From: Thinopyrum elongatum | Taxonomy: Eukaryota; Streptophyta; Magnoliopsida; Poales; Poaceae | DNA: 64,000 bases | Direction: 5' to 3' | Assembly: GCA_011799875.1 (NCBI GenBank) | Contig: CM022300.1 | Span: 115,209,201 to 115,273,200 of the forward strand | Part shown: piece after piece, positions 25,420 through 37,649 of the stretch | How positions within the stretch are numbered: the stretch's first letter is position 1 | Layout: each line of letters starts with the position of its first letter | Program-made: the position numbers and the translations under genes | Notes under the pieces: model-generated | What the model was told of the DNA's origin: nothing | Database searches by the model: none | Seen by the model: the letters and a program-made list of their open reading frames with translations, nothing else

Positions 25420-26677
25420 TATGTGATGCGAAAGCCACCCATCATCTCCAATTTGAATAGTGTGTCCATGCATGGATGCAATGTGGCCAAATGATGCCCG
25501 CCATCGGTATCTCAAATTCAAATCAGTCTGACCTCTTGTTCAATGTGTATACAGCATAGCATGCTCGTTTCCAAACCACACCACACATATCTCAGTTATA
25601 TTTATGCATGCATGGGTTTCAAACATCATGATCTCTTATTCAAATATTTGAATTCAACTTTACATTGATTATGGCCTCACCTAGCCTTTTACACCCACAC
25701 AGTCGTCTTCTCTTTATAGTTGTACCACTTTCTCTCATGCATGCATGCACACACACTACCACTCGACATTATCCATCGCACACACGCAATCTTTTTCTTC
25801 AGGTCAGTCTCCCATGCATGCACACAAACACACCTCCCCCTCTTCATCACTTCGGGCATTCTTTATCTCTCACATGCATGCGCAACGATCGATGTTCCTC
25901 TATGTGTGTATATATATAGTTAGGTCTTTCCCAGTTTTCCATACAAACCGATCAATCTATATATCTAGTCAGGTGTCACCCTCTTTCCCACGTACACATC
26001 GATCAATCTATCTCTCTATATAGGACTACATAGCTAATACACACACATTATCTATCCATCGTCTCCCTCTCATCATCCATGCCTTCCGCTTCATCTCTCA
26101 CACGCGCGCACAGTGGCGAAGACAGGGGGCAGCAAGGGCCCTGGCCCCCCTAACATCACTATATTGAGGCTAATATGAATGTGATCAGTAGATCAATTGT
26201 TGGTAAAATGGTTTAAGTTGATGAATTGGCTCTCCCCATAAAGGATTAGCAATGCTTGGCCCCCTGGCTCATTTATTTTTCATGGCTCCGCCACTGCGCG
26301 CAACCACGCACGTTCTCGCCCCCTCTCTTTAAATATCAATCTCGCACTTGTGCACTCCTTCACAGTCTCGCTCCACTTGGCCCCTCGCACCATCTTCCAG
26401 CGCCCCCATATCCCAGTGCTTGTACGCTCGTAGAGCTCTTCCCTCTATCTGTCTCTATCAATATCTCGCGTGGTCGACCCCTCCCCTCCCTTCTCGTATA
26501 TCACCCCGACCCCATGCACATACATGTATGTATATAGGCCTCTCCTTCACACAAATTGCATTGACACGTATTCCCTCACCATATCTTAGTATCTCTCACA
26601 CACACGGACTACGTGTGCGAAAGAGAAGAGGTGCACGCACACACTCGTTCCCACATACAAACGTGCGGGTGCACGGT
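25420..26677 (+). other. CA/CT-rich CACTA interior flanking the Tat gypsy
   Basis: Pyrimidine-rich sequence with many CATGCATGCACACACA and TCTCTCTATATA words. Open frames here (for example 26256..26537) look like simple-sequence artefacts. It includes a hAT-type MITE at 26111. The last 80 bases, continuing after the Tat element at 37079, are a diverged copy of about 37857-37975. Confidence 0.4.
26111..26296. mobile_element. hAT-type MITE (186 bp)
   Basis: Terminal inverted repeats CAGTGGCGAAG and, at the other end, CTCCGCCACTG (reverse complement CAGTGGCGGAG). Flanked by direct CGCGCA at 26105-26110 and 26297-26302; hAT duplications are normally 8 bp, so two positions have changed or the repeat context misleads. 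The short body has no coding capacity. Confidence 0.65.
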
Positions 26678-27583
26678 TGTCGGTGCAACAGACCCTGGGT
26701 CCATTGCACGGACTGTGCACAAGCCAGAGACAAGATTACAAGACCAAGATCAGACCAAACATGGAGGATCAATTCCTTTGAAGGATCCAAGTGCAAGTCG
26801 AGAAGGCCAAGGTGAGCCAGAGAAACAAGGCATCGCTAAGGGAAGGACCTACCTTGCCGGGCAGGCGAGCCCGGCAGGGTTGGGTTTTGCCCCGGAATCA
26901 AGCTCCCAGATCATCCCGGCATGCCTACCGGGGCTGGCGGAGGCAAGCCACTCCACCGCTCCACCTCACAAGCGACGCAAGTCATTACTCAAAGCGGTGT
27001 CAAGCTCCGAGGAGACTAAGTGGCTGCTTTTTGCCACATGGCAGCCACTTCCTACAGCAAACACCTCCATATGACACCCGTCCTGAGACGTGTCAAGCGA
27101 GCAGGCGCGAAGCTGGCAAAACAGCCCGGCAGGGCCTGCCGGGCGGGCTGTGATGTGGCACTGAGCGGCGCATTTAATGCGCCCTGTCAGCCTGCAGAGT
27201 TAGATATGATAGCACTGTTAGCTATCTAATCAGTACGCAAAGACTGATTTGCCACTGTGGTGACCCCTTAATCTATAAAAGAAGGCCCATGGCGACGGTA
27301 GAAAGGGTTGGATCCTCGCATATTTATACGCGCGTAGCCACTCTTGCCCCCAGAGTGACCTTGCTGGGCGAGTGTGCTACGTCCACCACCATTATCCACC
27401 ATCAATCCACCAAAGCAGGAGTAGGGTTTTACTCCTCACGGCCGCCCGAACCTGGGTAAAGACAGCCCGTGTGATCTCTGCTGTGCTGCGCGACGCTTCT
27501 CCGCTCTTTGTGCAACGTGCCCATCCCCCCGCCGAACCAAAAGGGGCTCATGGCCCCATAGGTGGCCGTGGTTTCCCACGACA
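26678..27583 (+). repeat. 5' LTR of the Tat element
   Basis: Begins TGTCGGTGCAACAGACC, ends TTTCCCACGACA. The promoter TATA box (CTATAAAAGAAGG) is near 27274. Short open frames inside are shadows. Confidence 0.92.
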
Positions 27584-27606
27584 TCTTTGGCGCGCCAGGT
27601 AGGGGG
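27584..27606 (+). other. Primer binding site of the Tat element
   Basis: TGGCGCGCCAGGTAGGGGG starts a few bases after the LTR, where the tRNA primer anneals. The tRNA species is not assigned. Confidence 0.65.
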
Positions 27607-27683
27607 ATCACTTGCGCGAAACCGAGAGTGTACGCTGCGCGTCATCTTCATCGACATTTTCGTCGTCGACGGCGTCATCGACT

Positions 27684-29275
27684 ATGGCGCCCAAGAGGAA
27701 GCCCGGAGCTGCAAATCACCCGTCCACCTCGAAGGCTCCGCCGCCCGCGACCGCCGACGTCGCGGGGAACGCGGGGCTCGCGAGGGTGTGGATGCTGCCG
27801 GGGACGTGGTCGGCGTAGGCGGTGCCGTCCCCACCTCCCCCACGGCCGAAGCAGGAATGGGAGGTACCGGGGAAGGACAGCATCAGCAACATCCCAACGG
27901 CCATGCTCCACGAGGTACGGATGGAGGGATCATTCCGCCTGAACCCCTTCTCCTCGCCAACGGGCACAACCGCAGTGATGATGCTCGTTCTGGGGCGAAT
28001 CACAACCCTCTGGCCGCCCCCACTGCGGGCGCGAACGCAGGGCACGCGCCACCCCCGGGGCGGGCTGACCCAGCTACTGTGCCCAACGGAGCCGCTGGCC
28101 CTCAGGCGCCTCTGCCACGTCATTATGCCGTCCAAACAGCTGGTTCGCAGCAGCAAGGGCGCGACGCGGTCGCCACCGGCAACGTCAGGAGCCGAGCGAC
28201 ACTACGATCTACATCATCATCACCTATGCCAAGCACTGCCTCAGAAGCCATGGCGCGAGCCCAATTGCTGTTGAGATTTCCACCGGCGGCAGACCAGATG
28301 GATGAGTGGCGAGCCACCATCCAAAGTCTGATTGGTTTTGCCGAGGTGGAAGGATCACAGCGGGCCGGACCGCCACGGCCTTCCCAGGCAGCAACGACGG
28401 CTCGTGCGGCTGGTCGTGCAGGAGGGGCCACCCTCACGGTGCAATCCCCACCACGGCAAGCCCCCCGGGAGCCGCAAAACCAAGCACCCGATGACATCTC
28501 GATGGCCTCATCAGACCCTCGAGCGTGTCAAGGCCGATAGCGTGCCCCGAAGGGCAGGCGAAGGGAAGGCGCGCGCGTCATCGACGAGCAGCGCCGCGAC
28601 AACCCCCGTCGGTTCAATGGGTGCGATGGCCCCAACATTGACGAGCCCGCGTTCAGAGATGGCGGGTGCCTGCCTTTCGAGGTTGGGTGCCCTGCCTTCA
28701 CCCGTGAGCTGCGGCAAGTCCGTTGGCCGTCCACTCGCATGTTCAAGCCAGAGATACCCGAGAAGTATGATGGGAGACTAAACCCGGCAGAGTTCTTGAG
28801 CATCTACACCATCGCTGTTCAAGCTGCCGGGGGAAGAGATGAGAAGGTGTTCGCCAACTACTTCCCTTTGGCCCTCAAGTCAAATGTGAGGTCTTGGCTA
28901 ATGCACCTGCTGGAGAACTCCATTTCGACCTGGGCTGACCTGTGCCACGAGTTCATTGGTGCCTTCATGGGCGGCCATCAAGAACCAGGGCGGCCCAGCG
29001 ACTTGCAGCTTCTCTAGCAGAAAGAGGGAGAAATTCTACGGAAGTACTTGCAGAGATTCAGCCGAGTCCAAAGAAATATCCCAGATATCCACCCAGCTGC
29101 CGTGATAGCTGCCTTCCAATCCAACATGCGCAACCGCAGGATACATTTCAAGATGAACGTTCGGTTGCCCAAGACTGTGAAGGAGCTCTACACTTTGGTG
29201 GACAAATGTGCTCGGGTGGAGGAGGGGAGGAAACTTCCTGGAGAGGAAGATTGCGTCGACATCGACTCACGATGA
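27684..29275 (+). pseudogene. Tat element gag (frameshifted, stops)
   Basis: A plausible start is ATG at 27684 (MAPKRKPG). The N-terminal part stays in that frame to about 27810, meets a stop, and gag-like sequence continues in the same and then another frame. The retrotransposon gag core (about 28570-29270, with PEKYDG, SWADLCHEFIGAF and NIPDIHPAAVIAAF) is clear but broken by a TAG at 29018. Gag would form the cytoplasmic particle around the element RNA. Confidence 0.75.
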
Positions 29276-32200
29276 CGACGAGACCATTAGTAAGAAGAAG
29301 AAGAACAAGAAGCACAACAAGAAGCGCAAGGATAAGACAGTGATGACTGTTGAGGGGTCAAGCATGCCTAGTACCGGCAAGAAGGCCAAGGCTGAAGCCC
29401 CCGGCAAGGAGGCTACCGCATGCGCTGACTGCCGGGAGGCGGCGGCTGCCGAGAAAGCTGGGAAAAGTGATGGGCCATACTGTAAGATTCATCGGACCAA
29501 GGGCCATGATCTCCAGGAGTGTCATCAGGTTGAGCAGCTCGTCAAGAGGCAGAAGGCTGAGTATGAGAAGCGCGATAAGGAAAAAGGTCAGAATGGCGCT
29601 GGCGGGAAGGGCCAGGGTGGTGTAGCAAATCGCCCCGACAAGGCTCCTCGGAACCAAGGGAAACCCGCCAAAGGCCGAGAGAAGGAGGATTGCAGTAATG
29701 AGAGTGATGGAGGGAATGAAGAGGAAACCAGTGAGCAGGAATTCCAGAAGGCCACTGACGCTCTGTGCATTGACGGGGGTGCATCTTTGCACTCCTCTCA
29801 CCGCCAACTTAAACAATGGGCGCGTGAAGTCAATGCCGTGGAGCCAGCGGCAGATTCTCGGAAGCTACTCAAGTGGTCACGCACGCCCATCATATTTGAT
29901 GAAGAGGACCACCCCGACCGCATTACTGCGATAGGGTGCTTGCCGTTGTTGGTCTCACCAACAATTCGCAACCTCAAGGTCACAAAGATGCTGGTTGACG
30001 GTGGGGCCGGGTTGAATCTGATTTCCCCAAAGGTTATCAGCAAACTCCAGATAGCAGAGGAAGAACTTAAGGCCACAGGCACGTTTCAAGGAGTCAATCC
30101 CGGCAGGAGCCGTCCTAAGGGAAAGGTTACGTTGCCAGTGACATTTGGAGGAGAGTTAAACTACAGGACTGAGAAAGTTGTGTTTGATGTGGTTGACCTC
30201 CCCCTGCCGTACAACGGGATCCTTGGGCGCCCAGCCCTGGCCAAATTCATGGCAGCATCCCACTATGCCTACAACACCTTGAAGATGCCAGGGCCGATGG
30301 GCGTCATTTTCGTTCTGTCGGACAAGAAAGACGCAATTATTTGCGTGGATAAGATGTAACGGGACGCGGTCGCGGCAGAGGTCGCGGAAGCCACAGTTCC
30401 CACCAAGGGAAAGCATAGCAGGGGAACTGGCAAGGAATCCGGGAAGCGTACCTCTGCGAAATGTGCCGCGCCCGTTGATGACACGCCAGAGAGTTCCAAC
30501 AGCAAGAGATCCAAGGCTGCTCCACCCCAAGTGAAAAAGGTCACGGCAGGGCTGGCTGGCACAGATGGTACTTTCACTATCAGCGCCACCCTTGATGACA
30601 AATAGGAAAGCGCGCTCGTTGCCTTCCTGCGGGCGAATATCGATGTGTTTGCCTGGCAACCATATGATATCCTCGGTGTTCCCAGGGAGGTAATCGAGCA
30701 CCACCTTGCTGTCTGCCCACATGCCCGACCCATCAAGCAGAAGGTTCGGAAGCAGGCGTTGGAGCGGCAGCAGTTTATTGCCGAGGAAATCAAGAAACTT
30801 GAAGCAGCTGGTTTGGTCAGAGGAGTACTGCATCCAACATGGTTAGCAAACCCAGTGGTTGTGCGCAAGGCTAATGGAAAATGGAGGCTTTGCATAGATT
30901 TCACGGATCTGAACAAGGCATGCCCAAAGGACCCATTTCCCTTGCCGCGCATCGACCAGATCGTGGATTCTACTTCAGGATGTGAGTTGCTCTCTTTTCT
31001 GGATGCATACTCTGGATACCATCAGATTTTTATGTCCAAGGAAGACGAAGAAAATACCTCATTTATCACCCCATGCGGCACATACTGCTTTGTGCGCATG
31101 CCTTTCGGGTTGAAGAGTGCCGGGTCCACTTTTGCAAGAGCAGTCCAGATTGGCTTTGAACCACAGTTGCACAGGAACATTAAAGCCTATATGGATGATA
31201 TTGTGGTCAAGACCAAGGACAGATCAACCCTCATCCAGGATTTAGAAGATACATTTGCTAATCTGCGCAAGATCAACTTGAAACTGAATCTGGAGAAGTG
31301 CGTGTTTGGCGTTCCCTCCGGCAAGCTACTTGGTTTCTTTGTGTCCCACCGTGGGATAGAGGCCAACCCCGATAAGATCAAGGCTATTGAGCAGATACAG
31401 GCACCCAAGACAGTTAAGGATGTGAGGCGTTTGACAGGATGCGTTGCCGCGCTTAGCAGATTCATCTCCAAGTCTGCCGAGCGCGCCTTGCTATTCTTCA
31501 AGATTTTGAAGAGGGCAGGACCCATGAAGTGGACCCCGGAAGCAGATGCAGCACTACAGGATTTGAAGGCCTACTTGTCCTCTGTGCCTACTTTGGTCAC
31601 ACCCAAACCACAAGAGCCGTTGCTGCTGTATCTGGCAGCAACTGACCAAGTGGTTAGTGTGGCCCTAGTAGCGCAGCGGGAAGTAGAAGAAGCAGCCACC
31701 TCGGCAAGTGTCCCGCCCGGGGAAGAGGAAGAGAGCAGCCCGGTAAGGCCAGGTACGGATCAGGACAAAGAGGAGCATGGCAGCGGAAGCAACCCCAAGG
31801 ACACGGCAAGGAAGAAGGTGGTGCAGCGCCCAGTATACTTCGTCAGCTCACTGTTGCAGGGGGCTGGATCCAGGTATTCTGGTGTGCAAAAATTGATCTT
31901 TGGCCTTGTCATGGCCTCAAGAAAACTGCCCCACTACTTCCAAGCCCATGAGATCACAGTTGTCACCCGCTTCCCGTTACAAAGGATACTTCAAAACCCA
32001 GAGGCCACCGGCAAGATAGTGGAGTGGCCATTGGAGTTGTCCAGGTTTGGCCTGAAGTTTGAAAGCACATGAAATATCCAGAGCAGGGCGTTGGCAGAGT
32101 TTATTGCAGAATGGACGCCAACCCCTGATGAAGAAGTACATGAAACAGTTATCCCCGGCAAGGAAGCGCCCCAAGAATGGATCATGTATTTTGATGGTGC

Positions 32201-34025
32201 CTTCTCCCTACAAGGTGCAGGGGCTGGCGTGCTTCTCGTGGCTCCCACTGGAGAGCACCTGAGGTACGTCATCTAGATACACTTTCCCCGGGAGGAGGCG
32301 ACCAACAATACAGCAGAATATGAAGGGCTTCTTGCCGGGCTTAGGATTGCCACAGAATTGGGAATCAAGAAGCTGATCATTCGAGGAGATTCACAACTGG
32401 TGGTGAGACAAGTCAACAAGGATTACCAAAGCCCATTAATGGAGGCATACGTCGAGGAAGTGAGAAGATTGGAGGAGCGCTTTGACGGGTTGCAAACAGA
32501 GCACGTACCACGTGCGGAAAACAACACTGCTGATCACCTGTCAAAGTGCGCTGCGCAGAGGCTTCCTGTGGAACTAGGAACTTTTGTTCATCTTACTCAG
32601 CCCTCCGTATCTCCGACAACAATGGCCCGAAAGAGGAGGAAATTGGACTCTGGTAAGCCTCTCCCGGTAGAGCCTTTCGGGGCTCCTGGCAGGGACCCTG
32701 CCGGAAATGACTCCCCTTTGATTGCTGGACTGCACCCTCCTACCGGGCCACTGGTCCCCGCGGTCGAGGGATGCGCCTCCACGAATGAGGAGGTGCCGCT
32801 AGTCCTTGTTGCCGAGCCTCAGGCTCCAACTTGGGCAAGGCACATAGTCCATTTCCTCCAAACCGGAGAACTTCCCGAAGAGCAAGAAGAAGTTGAAAGA
32901 GTAGCCCGGAGGGCCAGTATGTATCAGTTTGTCGATGACACACTATACAGAAGAAGGCCCAACGGTGTGAAATTGAAGTGCATTTGCCGGGAAGGAGGAA
33001 AGGAACTGCTGGCAGAGATACACAAAGGCATGTGCGGCTCCCACATTGGATCAAGGGCTTTGGTTGGGAAAGCATTCCAGCAAGGATTCTATTGGCCCAC
33101 AGCCCTCCAAGATGCGGTTGAGCTCGTCACCAAGTGTGAGGCCTGTCAGTTCCATTCCAAAAATATCCATCTGCCTGCCTAAGCACTCCAGACAATCCCT
33201 TTGTCATGGCCGTTTTTGGTCTGGGGGCTCGATATCCTCGGCCCTTTCCCCCGAGCTGCCGGGGGCTTTGAATTCTTGTTCGTTGCAATCGACAAGTTTA
33301 CAAAGTGGCCGGAAGTAGATGCCGTGAGAAAGGTGACTGCTCAGTCAGCTATCAAGTTCTTGAAAGGATTGGTGTGCCGCTTCGGGGTCCCTGCCTGGAT
33401 CATCACCGACAACGGCACCCAGTTCACGAGCCGCGCCTTCATGCAATATGTTCATGCCCTCGGAAGCAAGATCTCATTTGCCTCTGTCGCACATCCCAGA
33501 AGCAATGGACAAGCTGAGAGGGCAAACGCTGAAGTGCTGTGAGGACTCAAGACAAGAACGTTTGATAAGCTACGGAAGCATGGCAGGCGGTGGATCGATG
33601 AGCTACCGGTGGTTCTTTGGTCCCTCAGAACGACACCAAACCGAGCTACCGGGCAGACTCCCTTCTCCCTAGACTATGGGGCAGAAGCAATTATCCCCAC
33701 GGAACTCATTTACGGGTCACCTCGAGTGCTTGCCTACGATGAAGTAGCACAGGAACAGCACATGTGTGACGACGCCGTGCTTCTCGAGGAGAACCGTCTT
33801 CGGGCTGCTACACGTGCTGCACGCTATCAGCAAGCCCTGCATCGCTATCATAGCCGCAGGGTTCATGCCCGGTGTTTTGAGGAATGCGATCTTGTCCTTA
33901 GGCGCGTTCAGTCCGCCAAGGGTACAAACAAGCTGTCGCCGAAGTGGGAAGGCCCTTACCGGGTAGTACGAGTTACCAGACCTGGTGCAGTCCGTCTGGA
34001 GACCGGAGATGGCATTCAATTGTAA
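29208..34025 (+). pseudogene. Tat element pol: PR-RT-RH-aRNH-IN in one frame with seven stops
   Basis: One frame throughout. Zinc-knuckle-like C/H cluster near 29480-29530; protease DGGAG near 29998; RT with MPFGLKSAG and YMDDIVVK near 31188; RNase H near 31600-32000; the second, archaeal-type RNase H with MYFDGA near 32185 and NNTADHLSK near 32520; integrase zinc finger H-H-C-C at about 33020-33155; integrase core D near 33230, D in ITDNGTQF near 33405, E in GQAERAN near 33515. Stops: TAA 30357, TAG 30603, TGA 32070, TAG 32274, TAA 33180, TGA 33540, TAA 34023. Each could arise from CAA, CAG or CGA by a C-to-T change, as expected from deamination of methylated cytosine. Confidence 0.88.
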
Positions 34026-35312
34026 AACTCATGGAATATTAAGCATCTTCGCAAGTTCTACCTGTAAGGCGCGGCTGTCGGGCCCTGCCCGGTAGCCACC
34101 CTTTTGTACAGGCCTTGCCTCAGCTGCATGTAACCCCTTGTACAAAGCCAGGCGCAGACCCTGAGCAACAGAGAAATAAATGAAGCGCTGGGGGCCCCCT
34201 ACAAGTTGCATGCATGCATAAGCATATCATAAGCATTGCATGATTCATGTAGATAGGTTGCATGATCATGTAGATAGATTGCATCTGGCATCATCTTCAT
34301 TTGCATAAACTGCTGGCTCCTGCCGTGGACTTAGTCCTAGGAAGAGGATGCGAAGACAAGCCAGCACTGCGGTCTCCGGCAAGCCAAACAGATAAGTTTC
34401 GTCTCTTATCCATACATGTTCCGTGAGTAGGACTTGTGCATATGTAAACCTCGCCGCCTCGGAAACAAAGGTGCTCCCATTTACTGACACGAACGCTGCT
34501 TCGGTCAGGATGGTCGTAGTGGCCTTTGGCTGAAAGGGGTTGGCGGGGGGCTGGTCTCTCCAAATAGGTTCTGCGCCCGGCAGGCTCAGCCTCACGGCAG
34601 CAGTCCTATGGGGTACCGGCAAGGTAGCTTACCGGGATCTACTTGTTTACATGAAAGTATGGAGGCGTTTCACCTCTGCATGGATATCGTACATGCACAA
34701 GTGCCCGGCAAAGCTTATCTTTTTCATTAATATGCTGATCAACAAGTACAAACCTCACAGAACATAAACATGGATACGAGAGATTACATTATTTGAACTA
34801 AAATTTGGCAAGTGCCTATAGATTTAAGATTAAAAAAAGATAAGTGCCCCGTAAACTCCTCTCCCTGTCCCTTTTATCCCAGGTAGTGCGGTGGGAAGAG
34901 GAGAGCTCAGGAGGACTGCTCGAGCAGGAGCCCACCCCGGTTCCGTCATGGCCTGCCGGGTGCAGCCTGACAAGATCGGGAGTGGTGAGGCTGCGAAGGA
35001 GGGGGACGGAAGGAGCAGCTCGGCGGTGCCCTGGTCACCACCTCCAGGGCCAGTCAAAAGCCCCAGCACAAGCACCGATAGGGAAGGCCATCGAAGCTCA
35101 GCTGGAAGACCGCTGGAGGAGGCGAAGGCACCAAGAGAGCGACCCCCTCCCCGGCGATTGGGAGCCTGGTGATGACGGTGCCGGGGAGGGGAGGGGAAGA
35201 ACGGGAAGACGAGGCGGCAGGATGTCAGTAAGATACGAACGCGTCGGTGCCATCGTACTCCGACCTGACAGTCTGCCTCCCGCCTTCTCCGTCTTCCCTA
35301 ACTTCATCTTCA

Positions 35313-35681
35313 TCAACACCGATCCAGGAAGACGCCGGGCCCCCAGTCCAGCACCTCCCCCGAAGAGACGGCGGGCGACTGCGACGACCAGGACACTCGA
35401 TGCGTGCCGCTCCCCACCTTGGCGGGCAGGAAGACACCGCCGTCCTTAGCAAGAATGCAAGATCCACCGGAAGGAGCAGTGCTGGGATTACCAAGGACCC
35501 CATATACTGCATCCCAGGCAAGCATCAAGAGCCCCGGACGCCTCGCCAACAGGGTGGCGACCCCCGACGACGCGCGGCACCAGACCAGACTCACTCCCCA
35601 AGCATCAGCACGAGCATTTGACATCGTCAGCAACTCCAAGCTAGGGCCCAGAGCCCGGCCCTGGGCTCTTCTTTTCAGCAT
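35313..35681 (-). CDS. Antisense ORF of the Tat element, unknown function
   Basis: A 122-residue minus-strand frame starting MLKRRAQGR, about 70 bases downstream of a minus-strand TATA box. It is G-, S-, A- and R-rich, with no recognised domain. The frame is open further upstream, so the start rests on the TATA position. It may be a remnant of the antisense gene described in some Tat elements, or a GC artefact. Confidence 0.3.
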   Translation of the reverse strand: MLKRRAQGRALGPSLELLTMSNARADAWGVSLVWCRASSGVATLLARRPGLLMLAWDAVYGVLGNPSTAPSGGSCILAKDGGVFLPAKVGSGTHRVSWSSQSPAVSSGEVLDWGPGVFLDRC

Positions 35682-35750
35682 ACCCAAAAGAAGCAGAAGG
35701 CGGAGGAGGAGAGGAATGTGGATGAATGCCTCCGCTCCTCCCCCGCTCCT

Positions 35751-35761
35751 CCTTTTATAGG
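35751..35761 (-). promoter_or_regulatory. Antisense TATA box in the Tat spacer
   Basis: The minus strand reads CCTATAAAAGG, followed by a purine-rich leader and an ATG 70 bases on. Confidence 0.45.
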
Positions 35762-36168
35762 CGAGCTGGGGCTGGGGGCTGATTCCCCGGCGAGTACCCG
35801 CCGTCCTCCTCCACCAATCCAAGAAGATCGGGCCCCTGCCTTGATGCTCTCCCGCACCACGTGCCTCCATTACCTACCCCACTCAATGCATGCGGCATAC
35901 GTGGCTAAGGATAAGGGCGCGGTGGGAAGAGTGAATTGGCAGTTATCCGCCCGTGCGTTAAAATCATTCACGGGCCATTACAAGAATGGCCCCACCACAA
36001 TTGGCGTTGCACGACGCGCGGGAACCGGAAACTGACCTGAGCTCAGGTTAATGAAGAAGCAAAGAAGATCTCAAAGGGCGGAGCTGCCCTTACATTTCTG
36101 CCTGTGCACTGGTTAGGGCCTACCCCGACAACACCCAACGGCGCGTTCGTGCCAGGCCCGGGGGCTCC

Positions 36169-37073
36169 TGTCGGTGCAACAGACCCTGGGTTCATTGCAC
36201 GGACTGTGCACAGGCCAGAGACAAGATTACAAGACCAAGATCAGACCAAACAAGGAGGATCAATTCCTTTGAAGGATCCAAGTGCAAGTCGAGAAGGCCA
36301 AGGTGAGCCAGAGGAACAAGGCATCGCTAAGGGAAGGACCTACCTTACCGGGCAGGTGAGCCCGGCAGGGTTGGGTTTTGCCCCGGAAGCAAGCTCCCAG
36401 ATCGTCCCGGCAGGCCTGCCGGGGCTGGCGGAGGCAAGCCACTCCACCACTACACCTCACAAGCGACGCAAGTCATTAATCAAAGCGGTGTCGAGCTCCA
36501 AGGAGACTAAATGGCTGCTTTTTGCCACATGACAGCCACTTCCTACAGCAAACACCTCCATATGACACCCGTCCTGAGACGTGTCAAGCAAGCAGGCGCG
36601 AAGCTGGCAAAATAGCCCGGCAGGGCCTGCCGGGCGGGTTGTGATGTGACACTGAGCGGCGCATTTAATGCGCTCTGTCAGCCTGCAGAGTTAGATATGA
36701 TAGCACTGTTAGCTATCTAATCAGTACGCAAAGACTGATTTGCCACTGTGGTGACCCCTTAATCTATAAAAGGAGGCCCATGGCGACGATAGAAAGGGTT
36801 GGATCCTCGCATATTCATACGCGCGTAGCCACTCTCGCACCAGAGCGACCTTGCCGGGTGAGTGTGCTACGTCCACTACCATTATCCACCATCAATCCAC
36901 CAAAGCAGGAGTAGGGTTTTACGCCTCACGGCGGCCCGAACCTGGGTAAAGACTGCCCGTGTGATCTCTGCCATGCTGCGCGACGCTTCTCCGCTCTTTG
37001 TGCAACGTGCCCATCCCCTCGCCGAACCAAAAGGGGCTCATGGCCCCATAGGTGGCCGTGGTTTCCCACGACA
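36169..37073 (+). repeat. 3' LTR of the Tat element
   Basis: Same ends as the 5' LTR, 1 bp shorter, followed by the target duplication ACGGT. TATA box CTATAAAAGGAGG near 36764. Confidence 0.92.
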
Positions 37074-37162
37074 ACGGTGGAGCACATTTGTACAAAAAAT
37101 GAGCGTGTAGAAAGGCTTTAGATGATGTGGCACTAGTCTATATCTATACATCTATATCTATA

Positions 37163-37649
37163 TCTATACCCCTATATAGTGTGCGAAAAACTTTGAAAGA
37201 TGGTCGTTGGATGAAGCCAATCCGACGGTGCAGAGATGGCAAATCCGAGCACTACTGGCCATTGGATATCATCTACATTCCACCAGATTCTTCCACATGT
37301 ACAATCTAGAAGACTCCATCGTTAAACTTAAGCATAATGCACAAACCTCAAAACATAAGCACTTCTCCTTTGTTCTAAAATCTTCCGTATCATAATTGCC
37401 CAAACTTTTTTCTAGATGAATTGCCATTATTTGTTTTTACTTTATGCTTTACAACGCACAATTCCATGAATCTTAAAATAGATTAACTTTTTTATAAAAA
37501 CTAATTGATTTTGAATGAGATGAACTATAAGAATTAAACAGACGTCTACATCATGCATATATGATTCAAAGCTTACATGCTATAGTGTGGTATTTATTCA
37601 TAATTTGGTTGCCAAATCTCAGGCGTGCAATGCGCGTGTACCTTACTAG
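37163..37649 (+). mobile_element. Non-autonomous Helitron B (487 bp)
   Basis: Begins TCTATACCCC after A and ends CTTACTAG before T, with the hairpin region GTGCAATGCGC about 12 bases from the end. It is the inverted, diverged copy of Helitron A. A short TCTATA repeat directly upstream makes the 5' boundary uncertain by some units. Confidence 0.75.

Larger units (their letters stand above)
34066..36168 (-). other. Tat element 3' spacer with antisense gene-like unit
   Basis: A long untranslated block between pol and the 3' LTR. It reads as noncoding in the sense direction, although 34844..35449 (+) is open, probably because of GC content. On the minus strand it has a TATA box (35751-35761), an ORF at 35313-35681 and another at 34266-34622. 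The polypurine tract (CCCGGGGGCTCC) abuts the LTR at 36169. Antisense ORFs in this place are known from Tat relatives such as maize Grande. Confidence 0.5.
26678..37073 (+). mobile_element. Tat-lineage Ty3/gypsy retrotransposon, structurally complete
   Basis: Two LTRs (906 and 905 bp), direct target duplication ACGGT at 26673-26677 and 37074-37078, primer binding site, gag, pol, a 2.1-kb non-pol spacer and a polypurine tract. Two RNase H domains before integrase mark the Tat/Retand lineage. It is coding-dead: one pol frame is interrupted by seven stops and gag is shifted. By eye the LTRs differ at about 37 substitutions plus one 1-bp indel. It sits inside the CACTA element. Confidence 0.92.

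Noticed and set aside
25665..26815. Histidine- and proline-rich frames
   Set aside because: CACACA/CTCTCT simple sequence and the start of the Tat LTR; no conserved block.
27436..28497. Minus-strand frames opposite the Tat gag
   Set aside because: GC-rich shadows of the gag region with no motif.
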